Source: Setaria digitata (Eukaryota; Nematoda; Chromadorea; Rhabditida; Setariidae). Taken from it: 64,000 nt of DNA. Shown one piece after another: positions 29,905 to 43,500 of the stretch (position 1 is its first letter; every line of letters starts with the position of its first letter). Where the stretch lies: positions 1-64,000 of the forward strand of contig RCAB01000153.1 of the NCBI GenBank assembly GCA_003640385.1, written 5' to 3'. Under the pieces are notes generated by a model. The model worked only from the letters and a program-made list of their open reading frames with translations. It was not told the origin of the DNA and did not search any database. The position numbers were made by a program, and so were the translations under genes.

Positions 29905-31549
29905 GACAGTTCAATATGATAGCAATTTGTTTAATAATAAATTATTTCATAAAAATTAGAAAGCGTTGTCCATGTTTTTGTACGAATTAAAATAATTCGT
30001 GTATTTAGAGATTCCTTCGGGATTTATCATATTACATATAAGGTTTCTAAGAATTAATGTTTTATTAAACTTAAAATTCTAGGATAAATGATTTGGTATA
30101 GAACATGAATTCTTTTCAGATATCGATTAATGAAGCGTGTGAAGGTTTTTCAGTTTTGGATTCTCAAAAATGATAGTTATTATATGAAGCGCTTGTTTAT
30201 GTAAATAAAATTTCAACATTTTCAAATGAACAAAGTAGAACATAGACATTTTCATCTTTTCCACTTATCCCACGGGATAAATGTGAAATTTACGAAAGTG
30301 GATGTGTTTTTGTTCATTGCAATTTGAAATATTCTATTGCTTCCATCATTTCGAACAACTTCTGTTTGTTTGAATTTGTAGAAGGATATCCTCCGTTTGT
30401 GTAGACTAGTGTAGGGTATTACCCTAATTGAATAACTCGTACTGAAACAGTTTAATTTGTAAATTTTATAGTGCATCATCGTTTTTCACGTACGTGAGTG
30501 TGCCATTTACAGAAACATTATTTTTCCCTTTTTTTTTTTTTTACAATAAATTGCTGTTGCAAACTTCAAAAATTTAATAATGCCCTTTATTCGACAAATA
30601 ATACAAATTATGGGATAAAAACATTCTTTGCATATTATTTGATGGTGAAATAATTTTTTCTTTTTTTTTTTTTTTGAAATATTCCGAAAAAAAAAAACAT
30701 CCTAAATTACATAAATAAGCAGGAAGAAAAGAATTCTTCCACAGGTAAAATGTTCAGAGGATTAATTACTGCTGATAGGAAATTTCAATCGTAAAAGTAG
30801 AAAAAGTCCTGAACTGTCTCAGAAATTGAACGAGAAAGATGTGATAAGTGAAAGCAGGGAATAGAAATGGTGGGAGAAGGATTTTTTTTTTTCTCTAATC
30901 TAGAAGAAATAACACCTGGGAATCTTTCTTCTTTTTTAACATAATGAAAATGAAATTGATTAATTAGAGCAAAAGAAAGAAAGGCAATCTCGAACATAGG
31001 TATGTTCAATGAATTGTAGGGAATTTTCTTTTTTTTTTTTTTTTTGATTTTAAAATTTAATTCTTAGTTTTTGCTGCAGTTACTATTTCTTTCACTTTTT
31101 TTCTGCTTTTTTTTTTGTCAATTTCCATTTTGAAAAGTTAATTTTTCTTTATCCATTTTTTTTTCTTAGAGAAATTGAATTGTTCATCGTTATATTATTA
31201 TTGCTTATTATTTGTCTCAAACTATATCTACTTATATTCTCTTCAGGATGAAGAACTAAATTGTAAACTTGCTTAATATTGCGGTTGAATTAAAACTTGA
31301 AATTTAAAAAAAAAAAAAAATAGTAATTTAACATCTCGTAATTTACCTTACATTATAAGTTTAGCTCCCTTATGAAATATAAAATTTTCCATACCACAAC
31401 ACAGTTCTCCATTACACATATAGCGAGGAAAGAGCAATTATAATAACATGCTAAGAAAATATTCAAAAATAAAGGAAAGAAAAGTTTATAATTTCTGAAA
31501 TAGATAAAGGCAAAAAAAAGAAAAGAAAAAAAGAACAGAGTAATCTCTA
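29852..31549. other. Tail-to-tail intergenic region
   Basis: 1.7 kb between the p25 stop (plus strand) and the stop of the cysteine-rich surface-protein gene (minus strand). It contains the p25 3'UTR and T or A runs. No further gene was seen. Confidence 0.65.
29869..29902. repeat. T34 homopolymer in the p25 3'UTR
   Basis: Thirty-four uninterrupted T, about 17 nt after the stop codon of p25 and before its AATAAA. Its length is probably unreliable in the assembly. Confidence 0.85.
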
Positions 31550-34500
31550 TCAATAATGATTTTGCAAAAAAGAAAGCAAAAATAAATGTGAAAGTAGAGA
31601 AAATAAAAAAATAGAGAAATTAAAAGATAATTTGACACTTCTACTTCTATTAGTATTATCATAATTATTTATGTCACTATTGCCATGATCATGATCATTA
31701 TCATCAGCACTATCATTTTTATCACTGTCACTAATCCAGTTTGTTTGCTGCTCTTGTTTAAAGTTTTCTTTTTGTTCCCATTGATCTAGGCGTGTTTTTG
31801 GTGCCAAATGATTGTAAGTAATAATCGGACTTGTATTATTCATCGTTAATTGTAATTCAGGAATTCGTTGTGTTGTTTCGAAAAGATTGAATTTTGTGAA
31901 ATTTGCTTCTGTTTTATCAGCATTATGTGCTGATGAGATCATTGTTGTTGTGGCAAGATGGATAATTGGCTCTAATAATGAATTAGTTACTTGAGCTAAT
32001 TGTAATTTTGTAATTGAAATTTTTTCATTTGACAATTTTTCATCATTGTTCAGTGAAGAAGATTGTAAATTTGCAGCTGAAAACTGTTCCAAAGTAGGAT
32101 CCATCCCGGAATCATTATCATTATCACGAACTGAGATTTTATCAGTAGGTGATGTTGCATGTACTCTCTCAGTGGTAGCAAATGTAGCAGCAGTTGGTGA
32201 TACTACTTCATGTGATGCAGTTATTGTTGCTTTTATCACAGATGCTGAAATTGATAAATTAGCCAGTGATATTTCCATTGTTTGTGATTTGGCGCTATCA
32301 TCAGACTTTGGAGAATTTGTTGATTGTAGAAGACGAGATGAAGTATTCCTGAAAATATTTTATAATTTAAATCAATTTATCAATTAATTAAACCGAAAAA
32401 TAGTCTTTTCTTCAAAGAACAAACGATTACGGCAATGAGAAAGTAGTGAAACAATAGCAATTAATTGCCCTCTAATCAACAATGGGCGAGATGAGTGCTA
32501 CTGCAAAAAAATCATCCAGTATAATGAACATTCACTAATCATTTTTTTTTTTTTTTTGGTACGGAAACCGAAAATTTGGATTTATCCAATTAACTGATCC
32601 ATTTGTCTCTAATCTAGGATATTCTGGTTCATTAATCTGCCTAGTGAAACGTATTCTGCATTCTGAATCGTTTTAGTTAATTATCATTATCATTTTTATC
32701 AGATTATATTCTTGATGTTTATTCGTATTATATTATAATGGATTTTTTAATTTGTAGGAAATTTGCAAAAAATATATCTTATTGTGCTCATATCATACTA
32801 ATAATTTATTTAAATAATGTTAGGCACTGGCTAAGGGGTCCTTGTTAATTATTATTTGAAAGGAATTGAAATTTCAATTTAAGAGGATCAAAATTAATTC
32901 ATTTAAGAAATTTTTACTGGAACAAATTTTAGCTGGATTAATTCGATGAATTCCGATTGAAAACTCCAACATTTCAGAAAAGGTAATAAAATTGAAAATG
33001 AACTAAAACATATAAATTTGATTTTAAAGAAATGCAAGAAAGAAAAAGGAATGGGAAAATTCGTCAAAGCCATAATAAATTCAACAATTTAATAGTTTTT
33101 TAAATAAAATTTTTAAGCTACAATGACTATTATAATCGTAATTAATTGACAGTGAATGCGGAATAAAAAATTATTTTTATCAGTCATTAATTTTATCAAC
33201 TATTTATTCCTTTTATTCTTTCTATTTTATCAGAAATAACTAAAACCCGTGTTTTTTTCTTGACCTAATTATTGTACCTGTAAGAATTATCATTATCATC
33301 AAAACTACCACTAATCTGTTTAAAAAAAAAAAAAAAAAACTAATTTTTGTCATAATCCTATTAATTATTCCCATTATAACTTAATTACTTCGCTCTCCTC
33401 CTTCTCCTCAATTCGTCCCTCATTTTTTTCTTCTCCAAACAAATAATTTCATTTATTTATTGCGTACTAAATCGATTTACATTTATCGAAGTTTTTTTTT
33501 TTTTTTCATTTTCTTTTTTTTTTTTGCTTCTTCCGAAACTGTATGAATCTCTCAGCAAACATTTACAATTTGTTGTCGATCGCAAAATGCTTTTTCCTTT
33601 CTTTCCTTTTACTTTTTACCCTTTTTTTTTTTTTTTTTTTTACATTTAGAAGTCTTTCTTTTTTTCACTCCTTCAAAAATATTCTTTCTAATTGCTTTTA
33701 TGTAAATTTGTTATGCCTGAATATTTCCTTCTTTTTTTTCGGCTTCTCGTTTGATTAAATCAAATTGTATTTATTGAATAATATTTTTGGTTATTTAAAT
33801 ATAAATAAATATATATATTTTTTATATATATATTTATATTTATATTAATTTCTTTTTCTAAATATTTTAAAAAAAATTGCATTTATTGGATAATATTTTT
33901 GGTTATTTAAATATAAATAAATAAATAAATATATATATATAATATTTATATAATATATATATATATTTGTATTTAATTTCTTTTTCTGAATATTTTAGAA
34001 AAAATTGCATTTATTGAACAACATTTTTGATTATTTAAACATGTATATTTATTTGAACATAATTTCTTTTTCTGTTTATTTTAGAAATAATCTTTTGTTT
34101 TTTTTTTTTTTTTTTCATAAAATAATTTCAATGAAAATTTGGTGGTATTAAAGATTGAAAGTTTTTTTTTTTAAATTTTTGGTAATTTAAATATAAATTA
34201 AAATATAATTTGCTTTAATTTAAATATATTTCCATGATTTGTGATTTTTCGTTTTTTTTAAAATTTAATTTAGCATGATATAATCTAAATATACATTTTT
34301 TTTTATTTACTTTAGAAATAATTGTTGAATTTTCCGTTTTCATTCGTTTTTTCTTTTCATTTCTTTTCTACTTTTTTTTTTTTTTTTTTAATCAATGAAT
34401 AACTTAATGGTGCAAAAGTTAGCACATATTAGAAATTGAAAATTGTCTTTTTCTTATCTTCGATTATTTAAGTATACATTTGTAGCTCAATTTTTCTTTG

Positions 34501-37500
34501 CCTATTTTCTTTCTTTTTTTTTTTTTTGTTTTTGAAAATAATTCGATCAAAATTCTGTAAGTTGAAAGAAGAAGATAAATTGGTTTATATTATGTGTGTA
34601 AATTGGAATTGAGATCAAGGATTTTTAGCCTAAGAAAAATGACGAATTCATTCAAGATTTCAAAAAAAAAATTGTTTCGCTTCGAAATTATGCACTGCTA
34701 TATTAATAAACTATTTTGGTAAGTTCAAATTCGAAAATTTACTCTTTGAAATTTGTAAGAAAAAAAGAACATACGGTGAATTCAATTTTAAATTTTAAAA
34801 CAAAATTTTGTTTCATTTCATGTTGATAAATTCTTACACTTCATCAATCATTTTACGCAATCAATATATTTCAAAAAAAAAAAAAAAAAGAAGGATTAAA
34901 AAGAATGAAAGCATTGATAATAATTGCTAACTCGAAATCTTTTCACTAATTAATGGGATACTAATTTTTCTTTCCTTTTGTTTCGACTTAAACTCTACAT
35001 TTTGCAAAAATTGAACGTTATTGAATAGAAGTCAAATAAATTTTTTAGATGAAGAAATTTATTTCAAATGACGTACGCTACGTGGTTTCTTTCTAACGTA
35101 TAATTTTTTTTCATCCTTAATATAAATACCAGGAAAAAAAAAAAATACATAATTTCCAATAATGTTGCTTACATGCGTAATATAGTTCGAATATATATAT
35201 AAAAAATATATACACGTGAGTTTTTGTTGTTTGAAAAATTTCACGTATAATTCTTACTTATACAAAGAATTTCTACGTGTAATTTTCGACTAAAAACATA
35301 TTTATGCAAAAAGTTATAATTTAACTAAAAAAAATTGAAAAATAATTAGGCCATATAAAATTGAATAAAAAATTTGATATGTATAAGTTTAAAATAAATT
35401 CCATTTTTGTCAATTTAGGATGCCAATAAATACAAAGAAATAGCTTTACGACGTTTTGTTTTTTTTTTTCCCTCTCCCCCCCCTCGTTAATTAACTCATT
35501 AATCCAGGAATCGGAATTTAAAATATGCAAAATAATCGGAAAAAGCTAAGAGATGCAAATATTTCCGATGGTGTTAAAATAAATAATTAATAACTTATAT
35601 ATCGAATTATTTTCTTCTATTCTAGTTTAAAATTGCTCAATTTATGACGAATAAATTGCTGCCATTTGCGTAAATAAGTTTTCTTCTTTATTCGCTAAAT
35701 TTTTCGCTATTTTTGGATTAATTTAGAATTTAATTTAATCATTTCTTTTAACATTTATTTGATCCCATTTCTTTTTTTTTTTTCATTTTAGCCTTAAAAT
35801 CCTTTATTAATAAATAATTATTATTTATCCATTTGATTAATTTTTTTTTTTATCCTTTTTTACTTTTAGAATTTTATAACTTAATTTAATCGTAATTAAA
35901 AAAAAGAAAAAATTATCATTATTTGCATATTCCACCGAGTTCCTTTTTCCTCCTTCTCTCTCCTTCTTCTAATTTAAAAAAACTTAAATCGTTACTAACT
36001 TTGCTGAGATGATATCGTCCGGAATTGCTATGACATGCCAATGAAAGCCATCATCACTGAAACCAAATTATTCAATTTATAATCATTAGAAGAAAATGCA
36101 ACTTATCATATCACATTTTTATCACTTGAGAAGTTGCAAATCAATACATATTGCATTAAATTTTTGTCATTCCTTCCATTCTTTCAACTCCCCTCTTTTA
36201 ATTTGATAAATTTGATGAAATGAATGAGCAAACGAATGGATAATTGAGTGTGATTATTATCAGTGGTTAATTGCAGCAGAAATATAACCAAATCTTATAT
36301 ATATGATAATTTAGCTAATTAGTATGTGTCAATCTGTCCACAATGAGATGGAAAAATTTGATTGTCTTCAAATTACTGCAAATTTAAATAAACATTCATT
36401 ACTTTGTCCAAAAAGCATTCATTTCAAATATATTTTCGCCTTTTTCTTTTTCCATCTTTTGTATACTTAAGCTTACTTAAGCTTCTGGAATTAAATTTTG
36501 AAATCGGTTGTTAAAAAAAGTTCATTTTATTTATTTATTTTTTTTTTGAATTCTATTCAATAAATAAGTAATTTGTATTCTACAATACTGATCTATAAAT
36601 GATGTCCCATATCATTTATCAATAATTATTATCACTTTATTATTTCATTTTTTCTTATCAGAAAGATTTATTCCCTAAAAATTATAAGATTCATCGCATT
36701 TTCTTAACATCTTTTCTATGCTGCCAGTACTTTTGCCTAGACGAAACTTTTCTTTTAGCATAATAGTTTAGTCAATTTTTTTTTTATTTCATATTATTGT
36801 AATTTCAGTAAAAGCAAAAAAGAAAAAGAAAAAAAAAAGGTTATTTGAAACATTCAAGAAAAGAAAACAATAATAACCAAATTTCATCAATTGAATGGAC
36901 GGGTAGAAATTTAAATTTAAGTTAAATCTGAATTAGTGATTAGTTAGTGTTTTTTGCTTTTAAGTAAAATTACTGCAGCAGGAGCAATCATCGACCATTT
37001 CCTGTCTCTAATAAATTGGTTCATATAAGCTAACACTGAGAATTAATTGTGAAATAAAATTAATTGCGGCGGAAATTCAAAAAAAAAAAAAGGAAAAGTC
37101 AGCTGATAAAACTAATTAAGACTTAAAAATTTAATTAATCACATGATGTTTGAAAAGAATTAGGACGATTTGATTTCTTTGTCAAATGAATGCACCGTTT
37201 AATTCATATCACATCATTTTAGCCACTTCTAAAACTGTCTTACTTTTTTCACATTAGATTCCTAAATTTATGGCTAGCAATTTTGTGATGTGCAAATCTT
37301 TTAACTGATAAATGATTTGATAAGAGAATTTAATTTAGCTACACATCCATTTTCCTTTTCTCTCACTAGTTTTTGTAATTTAACGAATTCTCTAGAAAAA
37401 AAAAAAAAAAAAAAGAGAAAAGTTAAGTATTTGTTTCGAAAATGCAGCCTAAGCACAATTAAAAGTCGGAAAAAATTAATTAGGAGACAAAGAGAGATAA

Positions 37501-40500
37501 AGCATTAATTTGTGCTGAAAGGAAGAACCAAAAAAAAAGTTTATCGGTGCTTTTTTTGTTTTTTTTCTTGTAATTTTTCAACTTTTTATTTGTTGTTGTT
37601 TACTTATTAAGTAAATCATTTTATTTTTATTATTAAATGAAATATTTGGTTATTAGATGCATTTGCTCATTATTTATTTATTTGATTTGTTGACGAATTT
37701 TTTTCGTTGATGATTTTTATTTAATTAACTAATAAAAGTTTTTCATTTTTTGCTGACTTATTAGACAAATTTCTTTAATTTCCATGCGACAAATAGCAAC
37801 TGCTAATTTTCAGTACTTTTTGATCAATTTTATTAGTGCTGAAAGTAATTAATTAATCTTCAAATTGTTTTATTAATAGATGACGATTTTAAAAACTAGA
37901 AAAAGGTTTTTTATTTTCAATATTTTTTCTTTTTTCAATTTCTCTCTTTCAACATTTCAACTATCGCAACTATCGGATGAATTTTTGATACTATAAACGA
38001 CAGCTTTGTGTTGGTATTTATTTTTACTTTTTTTTTTTTTTTTTTTTTTAATTCGGAAAGGAAGCAGGAAATGAAGAAGAGGAATGCGTTTAAAATTAGT
38101 GATAAATGAATGGATGAGCAGGAATGGAAAGGAAATGAAATACAAAATCGAAAAAGGTATAAATATTTAGTTAATGATAATTACGTTATTTTGCAGAATC
38201 AGGAAATAAGATAGAATAGTGGAACAATATAGGCTAGAAGTAGACTTAATCAGAAATGGAATGAAATAATGGAGTAATCAGAAATGGAATAGAACAGTGC
38301 AATTAATGCTGCAATAAAATAGCGCAGTATTAAATATTCCGAGATATGATAATGAAAGTATGATTTAGACGACAATTAAAAATTAATAAAATTATTTTAA
38401 TCATTATAATATGTATATCCAATAGAGGAGTAAAATTTTTCGGTACCTTAAATGAGAGTAATTTATTTGATATTTAGATGGAAATTTAGTGAATTATAAA
38501 TTTTAAAAAAGTTATCACAGGTTTTATAAATTCTTCGAAAATATCTCATTTCAGTTTTAATCTTCATTTTTATTTTTTTTTTGCTCTTAATTTCTACAAA
38601 TTTTCAACAGAATTCGCATTTAGCAAAATTAATTACGCTATCTGTGGATAATTAGCCAAAAAAAAAGAGAAGAAAAAACAAAAGGAGAGGAGAAATAATT
38701 TTATTCAAATTAGCAATGAATAATTTATAAGCTAAAACCTTTTTCTTTCGGTAATTAATTTTTGTATGTTCACTTAATTAATGCTCAGCTATTACTTACT
38801 AACTAGTCCATTTGGTGCTCAGTAAATTGACAGATGATATAGTCGCCCAAAAATCTCTTAGTTTTCGGCCCATACTAAATTGATTTTAATTTCTCCAACT
38901 TTTTAAATTTACAGAAGAAAAAAACATTGTTACGACGAAATCGTTCGGTCAATCGATAAATCCAATCTGCTGCCTAATTAATTAATGAATCAATCAATTA
39001 GTCAGTCAATCTATTCAATTGAGCCTTTGAAGTCTAATTAGTATTTTTCAATAATTATGTCATATAGTGTGAAAAGGATGTATATCTCATTTTTCCCGGT
39101 ACATCCTGGAGATTTCCTTCTGCAGCTGCTACCAATTCACATTATGTAATCAGATTTTAACGTCTGATCTGATAAAACTATTATTTCTAATATTGCAATG
39201 AAATTACAAACAATTTCTCATGCTGATTAATTGATATTATAGTATCGTTGGTTAGAAATTCCAGAGATTGGATAATTCGAATGATTAAATAAATACTTAC
39301 ACTAATTAGGCAATATATTAATTAAGTGATCTTCATGGGTAAAAATACTTGGTGTTGCTATCGAAAGTAATCAGTAAGGATTATTAATGAGGAATTTAAT
39401 GTATAATCTTCAAATAAAAATTTCTAATACAGCAAAAATGTATTTATTGTGAGATTTAATGCTTGAAATGCTTGATAACTTTTTGGGAAATTTACAACAA
39501 ATTTGACAAATTTAGTTTATAAAATAAATTGAAAATGTGAACAAATTTCGCCTCAATTTCCTCCCTTTTCTTTTAAAATTTTAGCTTTCAAAAAATTCCT
39601 AAGAGTTTTAAATCTTTTTTTTTTTTTTTTTTTTTCAAACAAATTTTATGTTTCGAAAATGTTTGTATAATCTCGATAAATCAATACCATCTGCTGCCAG
39701 TTTAAAACAACTGAAAATGAATACTATCAAGATGGATGAATCTTCATTGTTGAGCATAACTAATCACATGTGATTACTCCAATCTTTCTTCATTTTTTTT
39801 TCCAATTTTTTAAAAAAATTTAAACGAACTTTATAATTTCTTTTCAGCGTTTGTTCAAGTTTAGTATTATGAGAAGCACTCGAATAATCCTGAAAAAAAT
39901 TCCCTAAAAAAAGAAAATGATCAAAATTTGAAAATAAAAATTCAAAAAATAAAAGAATGGCGAAAAAAAATTTACTCCCGAAAAGTATTGCTAGAACTTG
40001 TTATTATTACTTTAAAATTTACAATTTTTCCTGATCAAAATGAAAAATTGAAAGAATTTTTTGATTTACAATAATGAATTATTACATTTAATATTCTTTT
40101 TTTTTTTTTTTTTTAATGCTATGAAAGTAATGAAATTGAAAAATTAATAACATTTTCACTACTAAAATTTTTGCCATCACTGATCTTTTTAGACAGAACT
40201 CAGTGATCAAAATGATTGGAAACAAAGTTAGCAGCAATTAATAACTATTAATTTAATGAATTTAAAAGAAAATTCACAATTGTTTTTTTTTATTTATATT
40301 TTTTGCTGTTTCTTATCAATTAATTTAATACCGTATATTTTGTATTATTGTATTTGATTTATACTTCTAAACTTTATTAAATAATTTATTACATGCTTAG
40401 CTCAGTCAGTGATAACAAAAAAAAAAAAAAGAAAGAAAAAAGTGATTTTAGTGATAGAAATAATAAATATGAATAAAAATTCGAAAAAAATTCAATTATT

Positions 40501-43500
40501 TAATTTCTGATTTATTTGCATGCGCACATCGACAAGCTAATAATAATGCATCTCTTTTAATAAGGTCACTTTTACTTGTTTTTTCTGACTGTTTAATTGT
40601 AATAAATTAATAAATTCTATCGTGAATAGGATTTATTTATTTTTTCTGTTAATTCATTTTAAAAATTGTTTTACAAACATATCAGAAATTATCACAGTTA
40701 TGGTATTTAAAGTGGGAACGTCGACAAAACATCCGCTGTATTATTATAATTTTCAAAATATTTTTATCATTTCTGTTTGATCTTTTTTTTTTTTTTTTTA
40801 ATTAACAATTTATATCTCTAAAAAACAAATTTTTTCGCTTTTCATTTCTCTCTCCTTTCTTTTCATCTTTTTTTTTTCCCGAAAATTTCAATAAAATTCT
40901 ATTTAAAATGGATTAAAAAATTTTCAAAAAAAAAAAAAAATAGAATTTACACTTTATTTGAAACATTAAAAGGGGGAAGGAAAAAATTGGTGTGATATCA
41001 GTGATAGCAATTCCTATCACAGCTTATCAGTCCAAAAATGAATGGAAAAAAAAAAAGGTATGATAAAAATTAAAACCTATAATATGCTCCACTGTTCATC
41101 ATTTTTTTTTAAAATTTAATATACGATTTTATTGGACAATAAAGAAATAAAAATTGCATAGTGATAATCGTAAATAATAATGCAAAGATGATATACTGAT
41201 AGTGATAATCATAACTGTGATAAACAGGAAAAAATGATGCATAAAGCCATTGCTTTTTTTTTTCACGAGCATTTTCAGTCATTCAAAAAAAAAAAAAAAA
41301 GAGAAAAGAAAAGAAAGAAAAAAAAGGAATGCTAAAAAAAAAAAAAAAATCGGAGTTAATATGAAATATCTTTCAATTTTAATTGTTTTTAAATCGCAAT
41401 TAATTTCTTTTGTTTTTATGCTGTTATCAGTTTGATCAGCTAAGAACAAATGAAAAGTCATTAATACACTTCTTTTTTCCCGAAATCTAAGCTTACACTT
41501 AAGTGTAAATTTTAATTTAAATTGTGCTAAAATATTATCAACATATTGATGAATTTTGTTCATTTATTGTTTAAATGTTATTATTTCTGGAAAATTAAAA
41601 AAAAAAATTTCAACCTTTGCTAAGTAATATCAGAATGCTTAATTTAAATTTCATCATAACGTTTCTGATTTTATCCGTACCTCTTAATTTTATTTTATTT
41701 TTTACTACCTTCTTTTTTCCCTTTTAAATATAATTTCTGGAATTTTTTACAGTTTCTTTCGGAAATTTTTTTTTTTTTATCAATTATTTTCCTCAATTAT
41801 TCTGTAATTTGAATTAATACTTTTAAATATTCAAGTGCTATAGAAAAATGGCTTTTTATTGTACATTTTTTTTTTCATAAAAATCCAAAATGTGTAAAAT
41901 TATTCCAAAATTACAAAAAAAGAAAAAAAAAAAAGGAATCGTTCANGAAAAAAGAAAAAAAAAGGAATCGTTCAAATCATTCATGATATTTCATTTTTTT
42001 TTTTTTTTTAGATCCGGTATCAATTTTNAAAAAAAGAAAAAAAAAAAAGGAATCGTTCAAATCATTCATGATATTTCATTTTTTTTTTTTTCTTAGATCC
42101 GGTATCAATTTTTATTAAAAAAAAAAAAAATAAAATGAAATAAAATAAAAAGTAAATTAATGAATTAAAAGAATGTTTATTAATGCAAACAATAATTTTC
42201 CTTTTTAAATTATCCCTTTTAAATGAAACAAAATTAATCGAGATATTAATATGCAGATTAGAAATAGGCTGTAAAGCTTAGCCTTCTTGTATTTCCGCTC
42301 TCTACAAGTCTCATATTTCATCCTTATGTAAATATATTTATCCTTGTTGCTATGCCATTCTCACAATTAATATTCATTATCGGTTAACATTTCCATTTAT
42401 CAGTAGTCCTTCTAATACTTTAATATTTGATTAAATATTAAACCATCAATGTATGCATAATATTTTAGTCAAGCATTCTGGTGAAAAAGGGGAAAAAAAA
42501 ATTCACTCGAGATTCGCTGATATTCGAGAATTTGATTATGTGAGAGTTTTTGTTTTTTTTTTTTTTTTTTTTTTTTCTTCTAGAATTTTTTTATTTTGAC
42601 TATCAAGATAAAGAAGTTGAAGAATCTTAGATAATTTGGCTTCTGCAAGAAAAAAAAAAGGAATTCCTCGCTGATTACTTAGAAAGCATACAAAAATTTA
42701 TCCATTTTTATTCAGCTGTACTGGGAAAAAAAAAAAGGAAAAAAAAAGATGTTTAACGATCAGATAGCGATGAGAATGAATGTAAAAAAATATGTAATAA
42801 TGGGTAAAAATGAATTAAATTTGAAAGAATATTTTGAATTAAAATGAAAAAATTTAGAACTGAGATGAAAATCATTGATGACTAATTTGTTGGCTAATGA
42901 AATTTTTACTTTAACTCCCAACTTCCTTAGTCCAAATAATTATTTCCCACAGATAAGCTAAGAATTTGATCAAATAATAGCCAAGTGGATTTTATAATGC
43001 TTTTAAAACACTTGAAAACAAAATTTCTTCTTTTTTTTTTGCTTACCAAAAAGCTTTTCTTTTCCTTCTTCCATTAATTCAAAAGTTAGTCGACAAAAAT
43101 TAGAGCAATGATAGGATATGGAAGTTGTTTTAAATTTCTTCTCAAATGATAACATTTGATAATATGGTGATAAGAATACGATGGTAATACTACATAATGA
43201 TGATTGCATAATGATAATAATATAATGATAATAATATAACGATAATAATATAANATATAACGATAACAATATAATGATAGCAGTATAATGAATCGGAAGA
43301 TTTGCATGTAGTTCTGAATTCGTTGGATTCTGTTACAGATTCTATCGAATCTCATGCGGATTTAGTCGTATCCTAGCAATTTTACTAATTCTCTTGTATC
43401 ATTTGAATTGAATCACATGACAGATTTGAGATGATTATACATCATTCTATAAATTTGATTCTATCGCAGATTCCAATGTAGCACCACAACATTTTTGCTT

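Noticed and set aside
32046..32387. 113-aa plus-strand frame
   Set aside because: Antisense to the last exon of the surface-protein gene; it crosses the acceptor into the intron.
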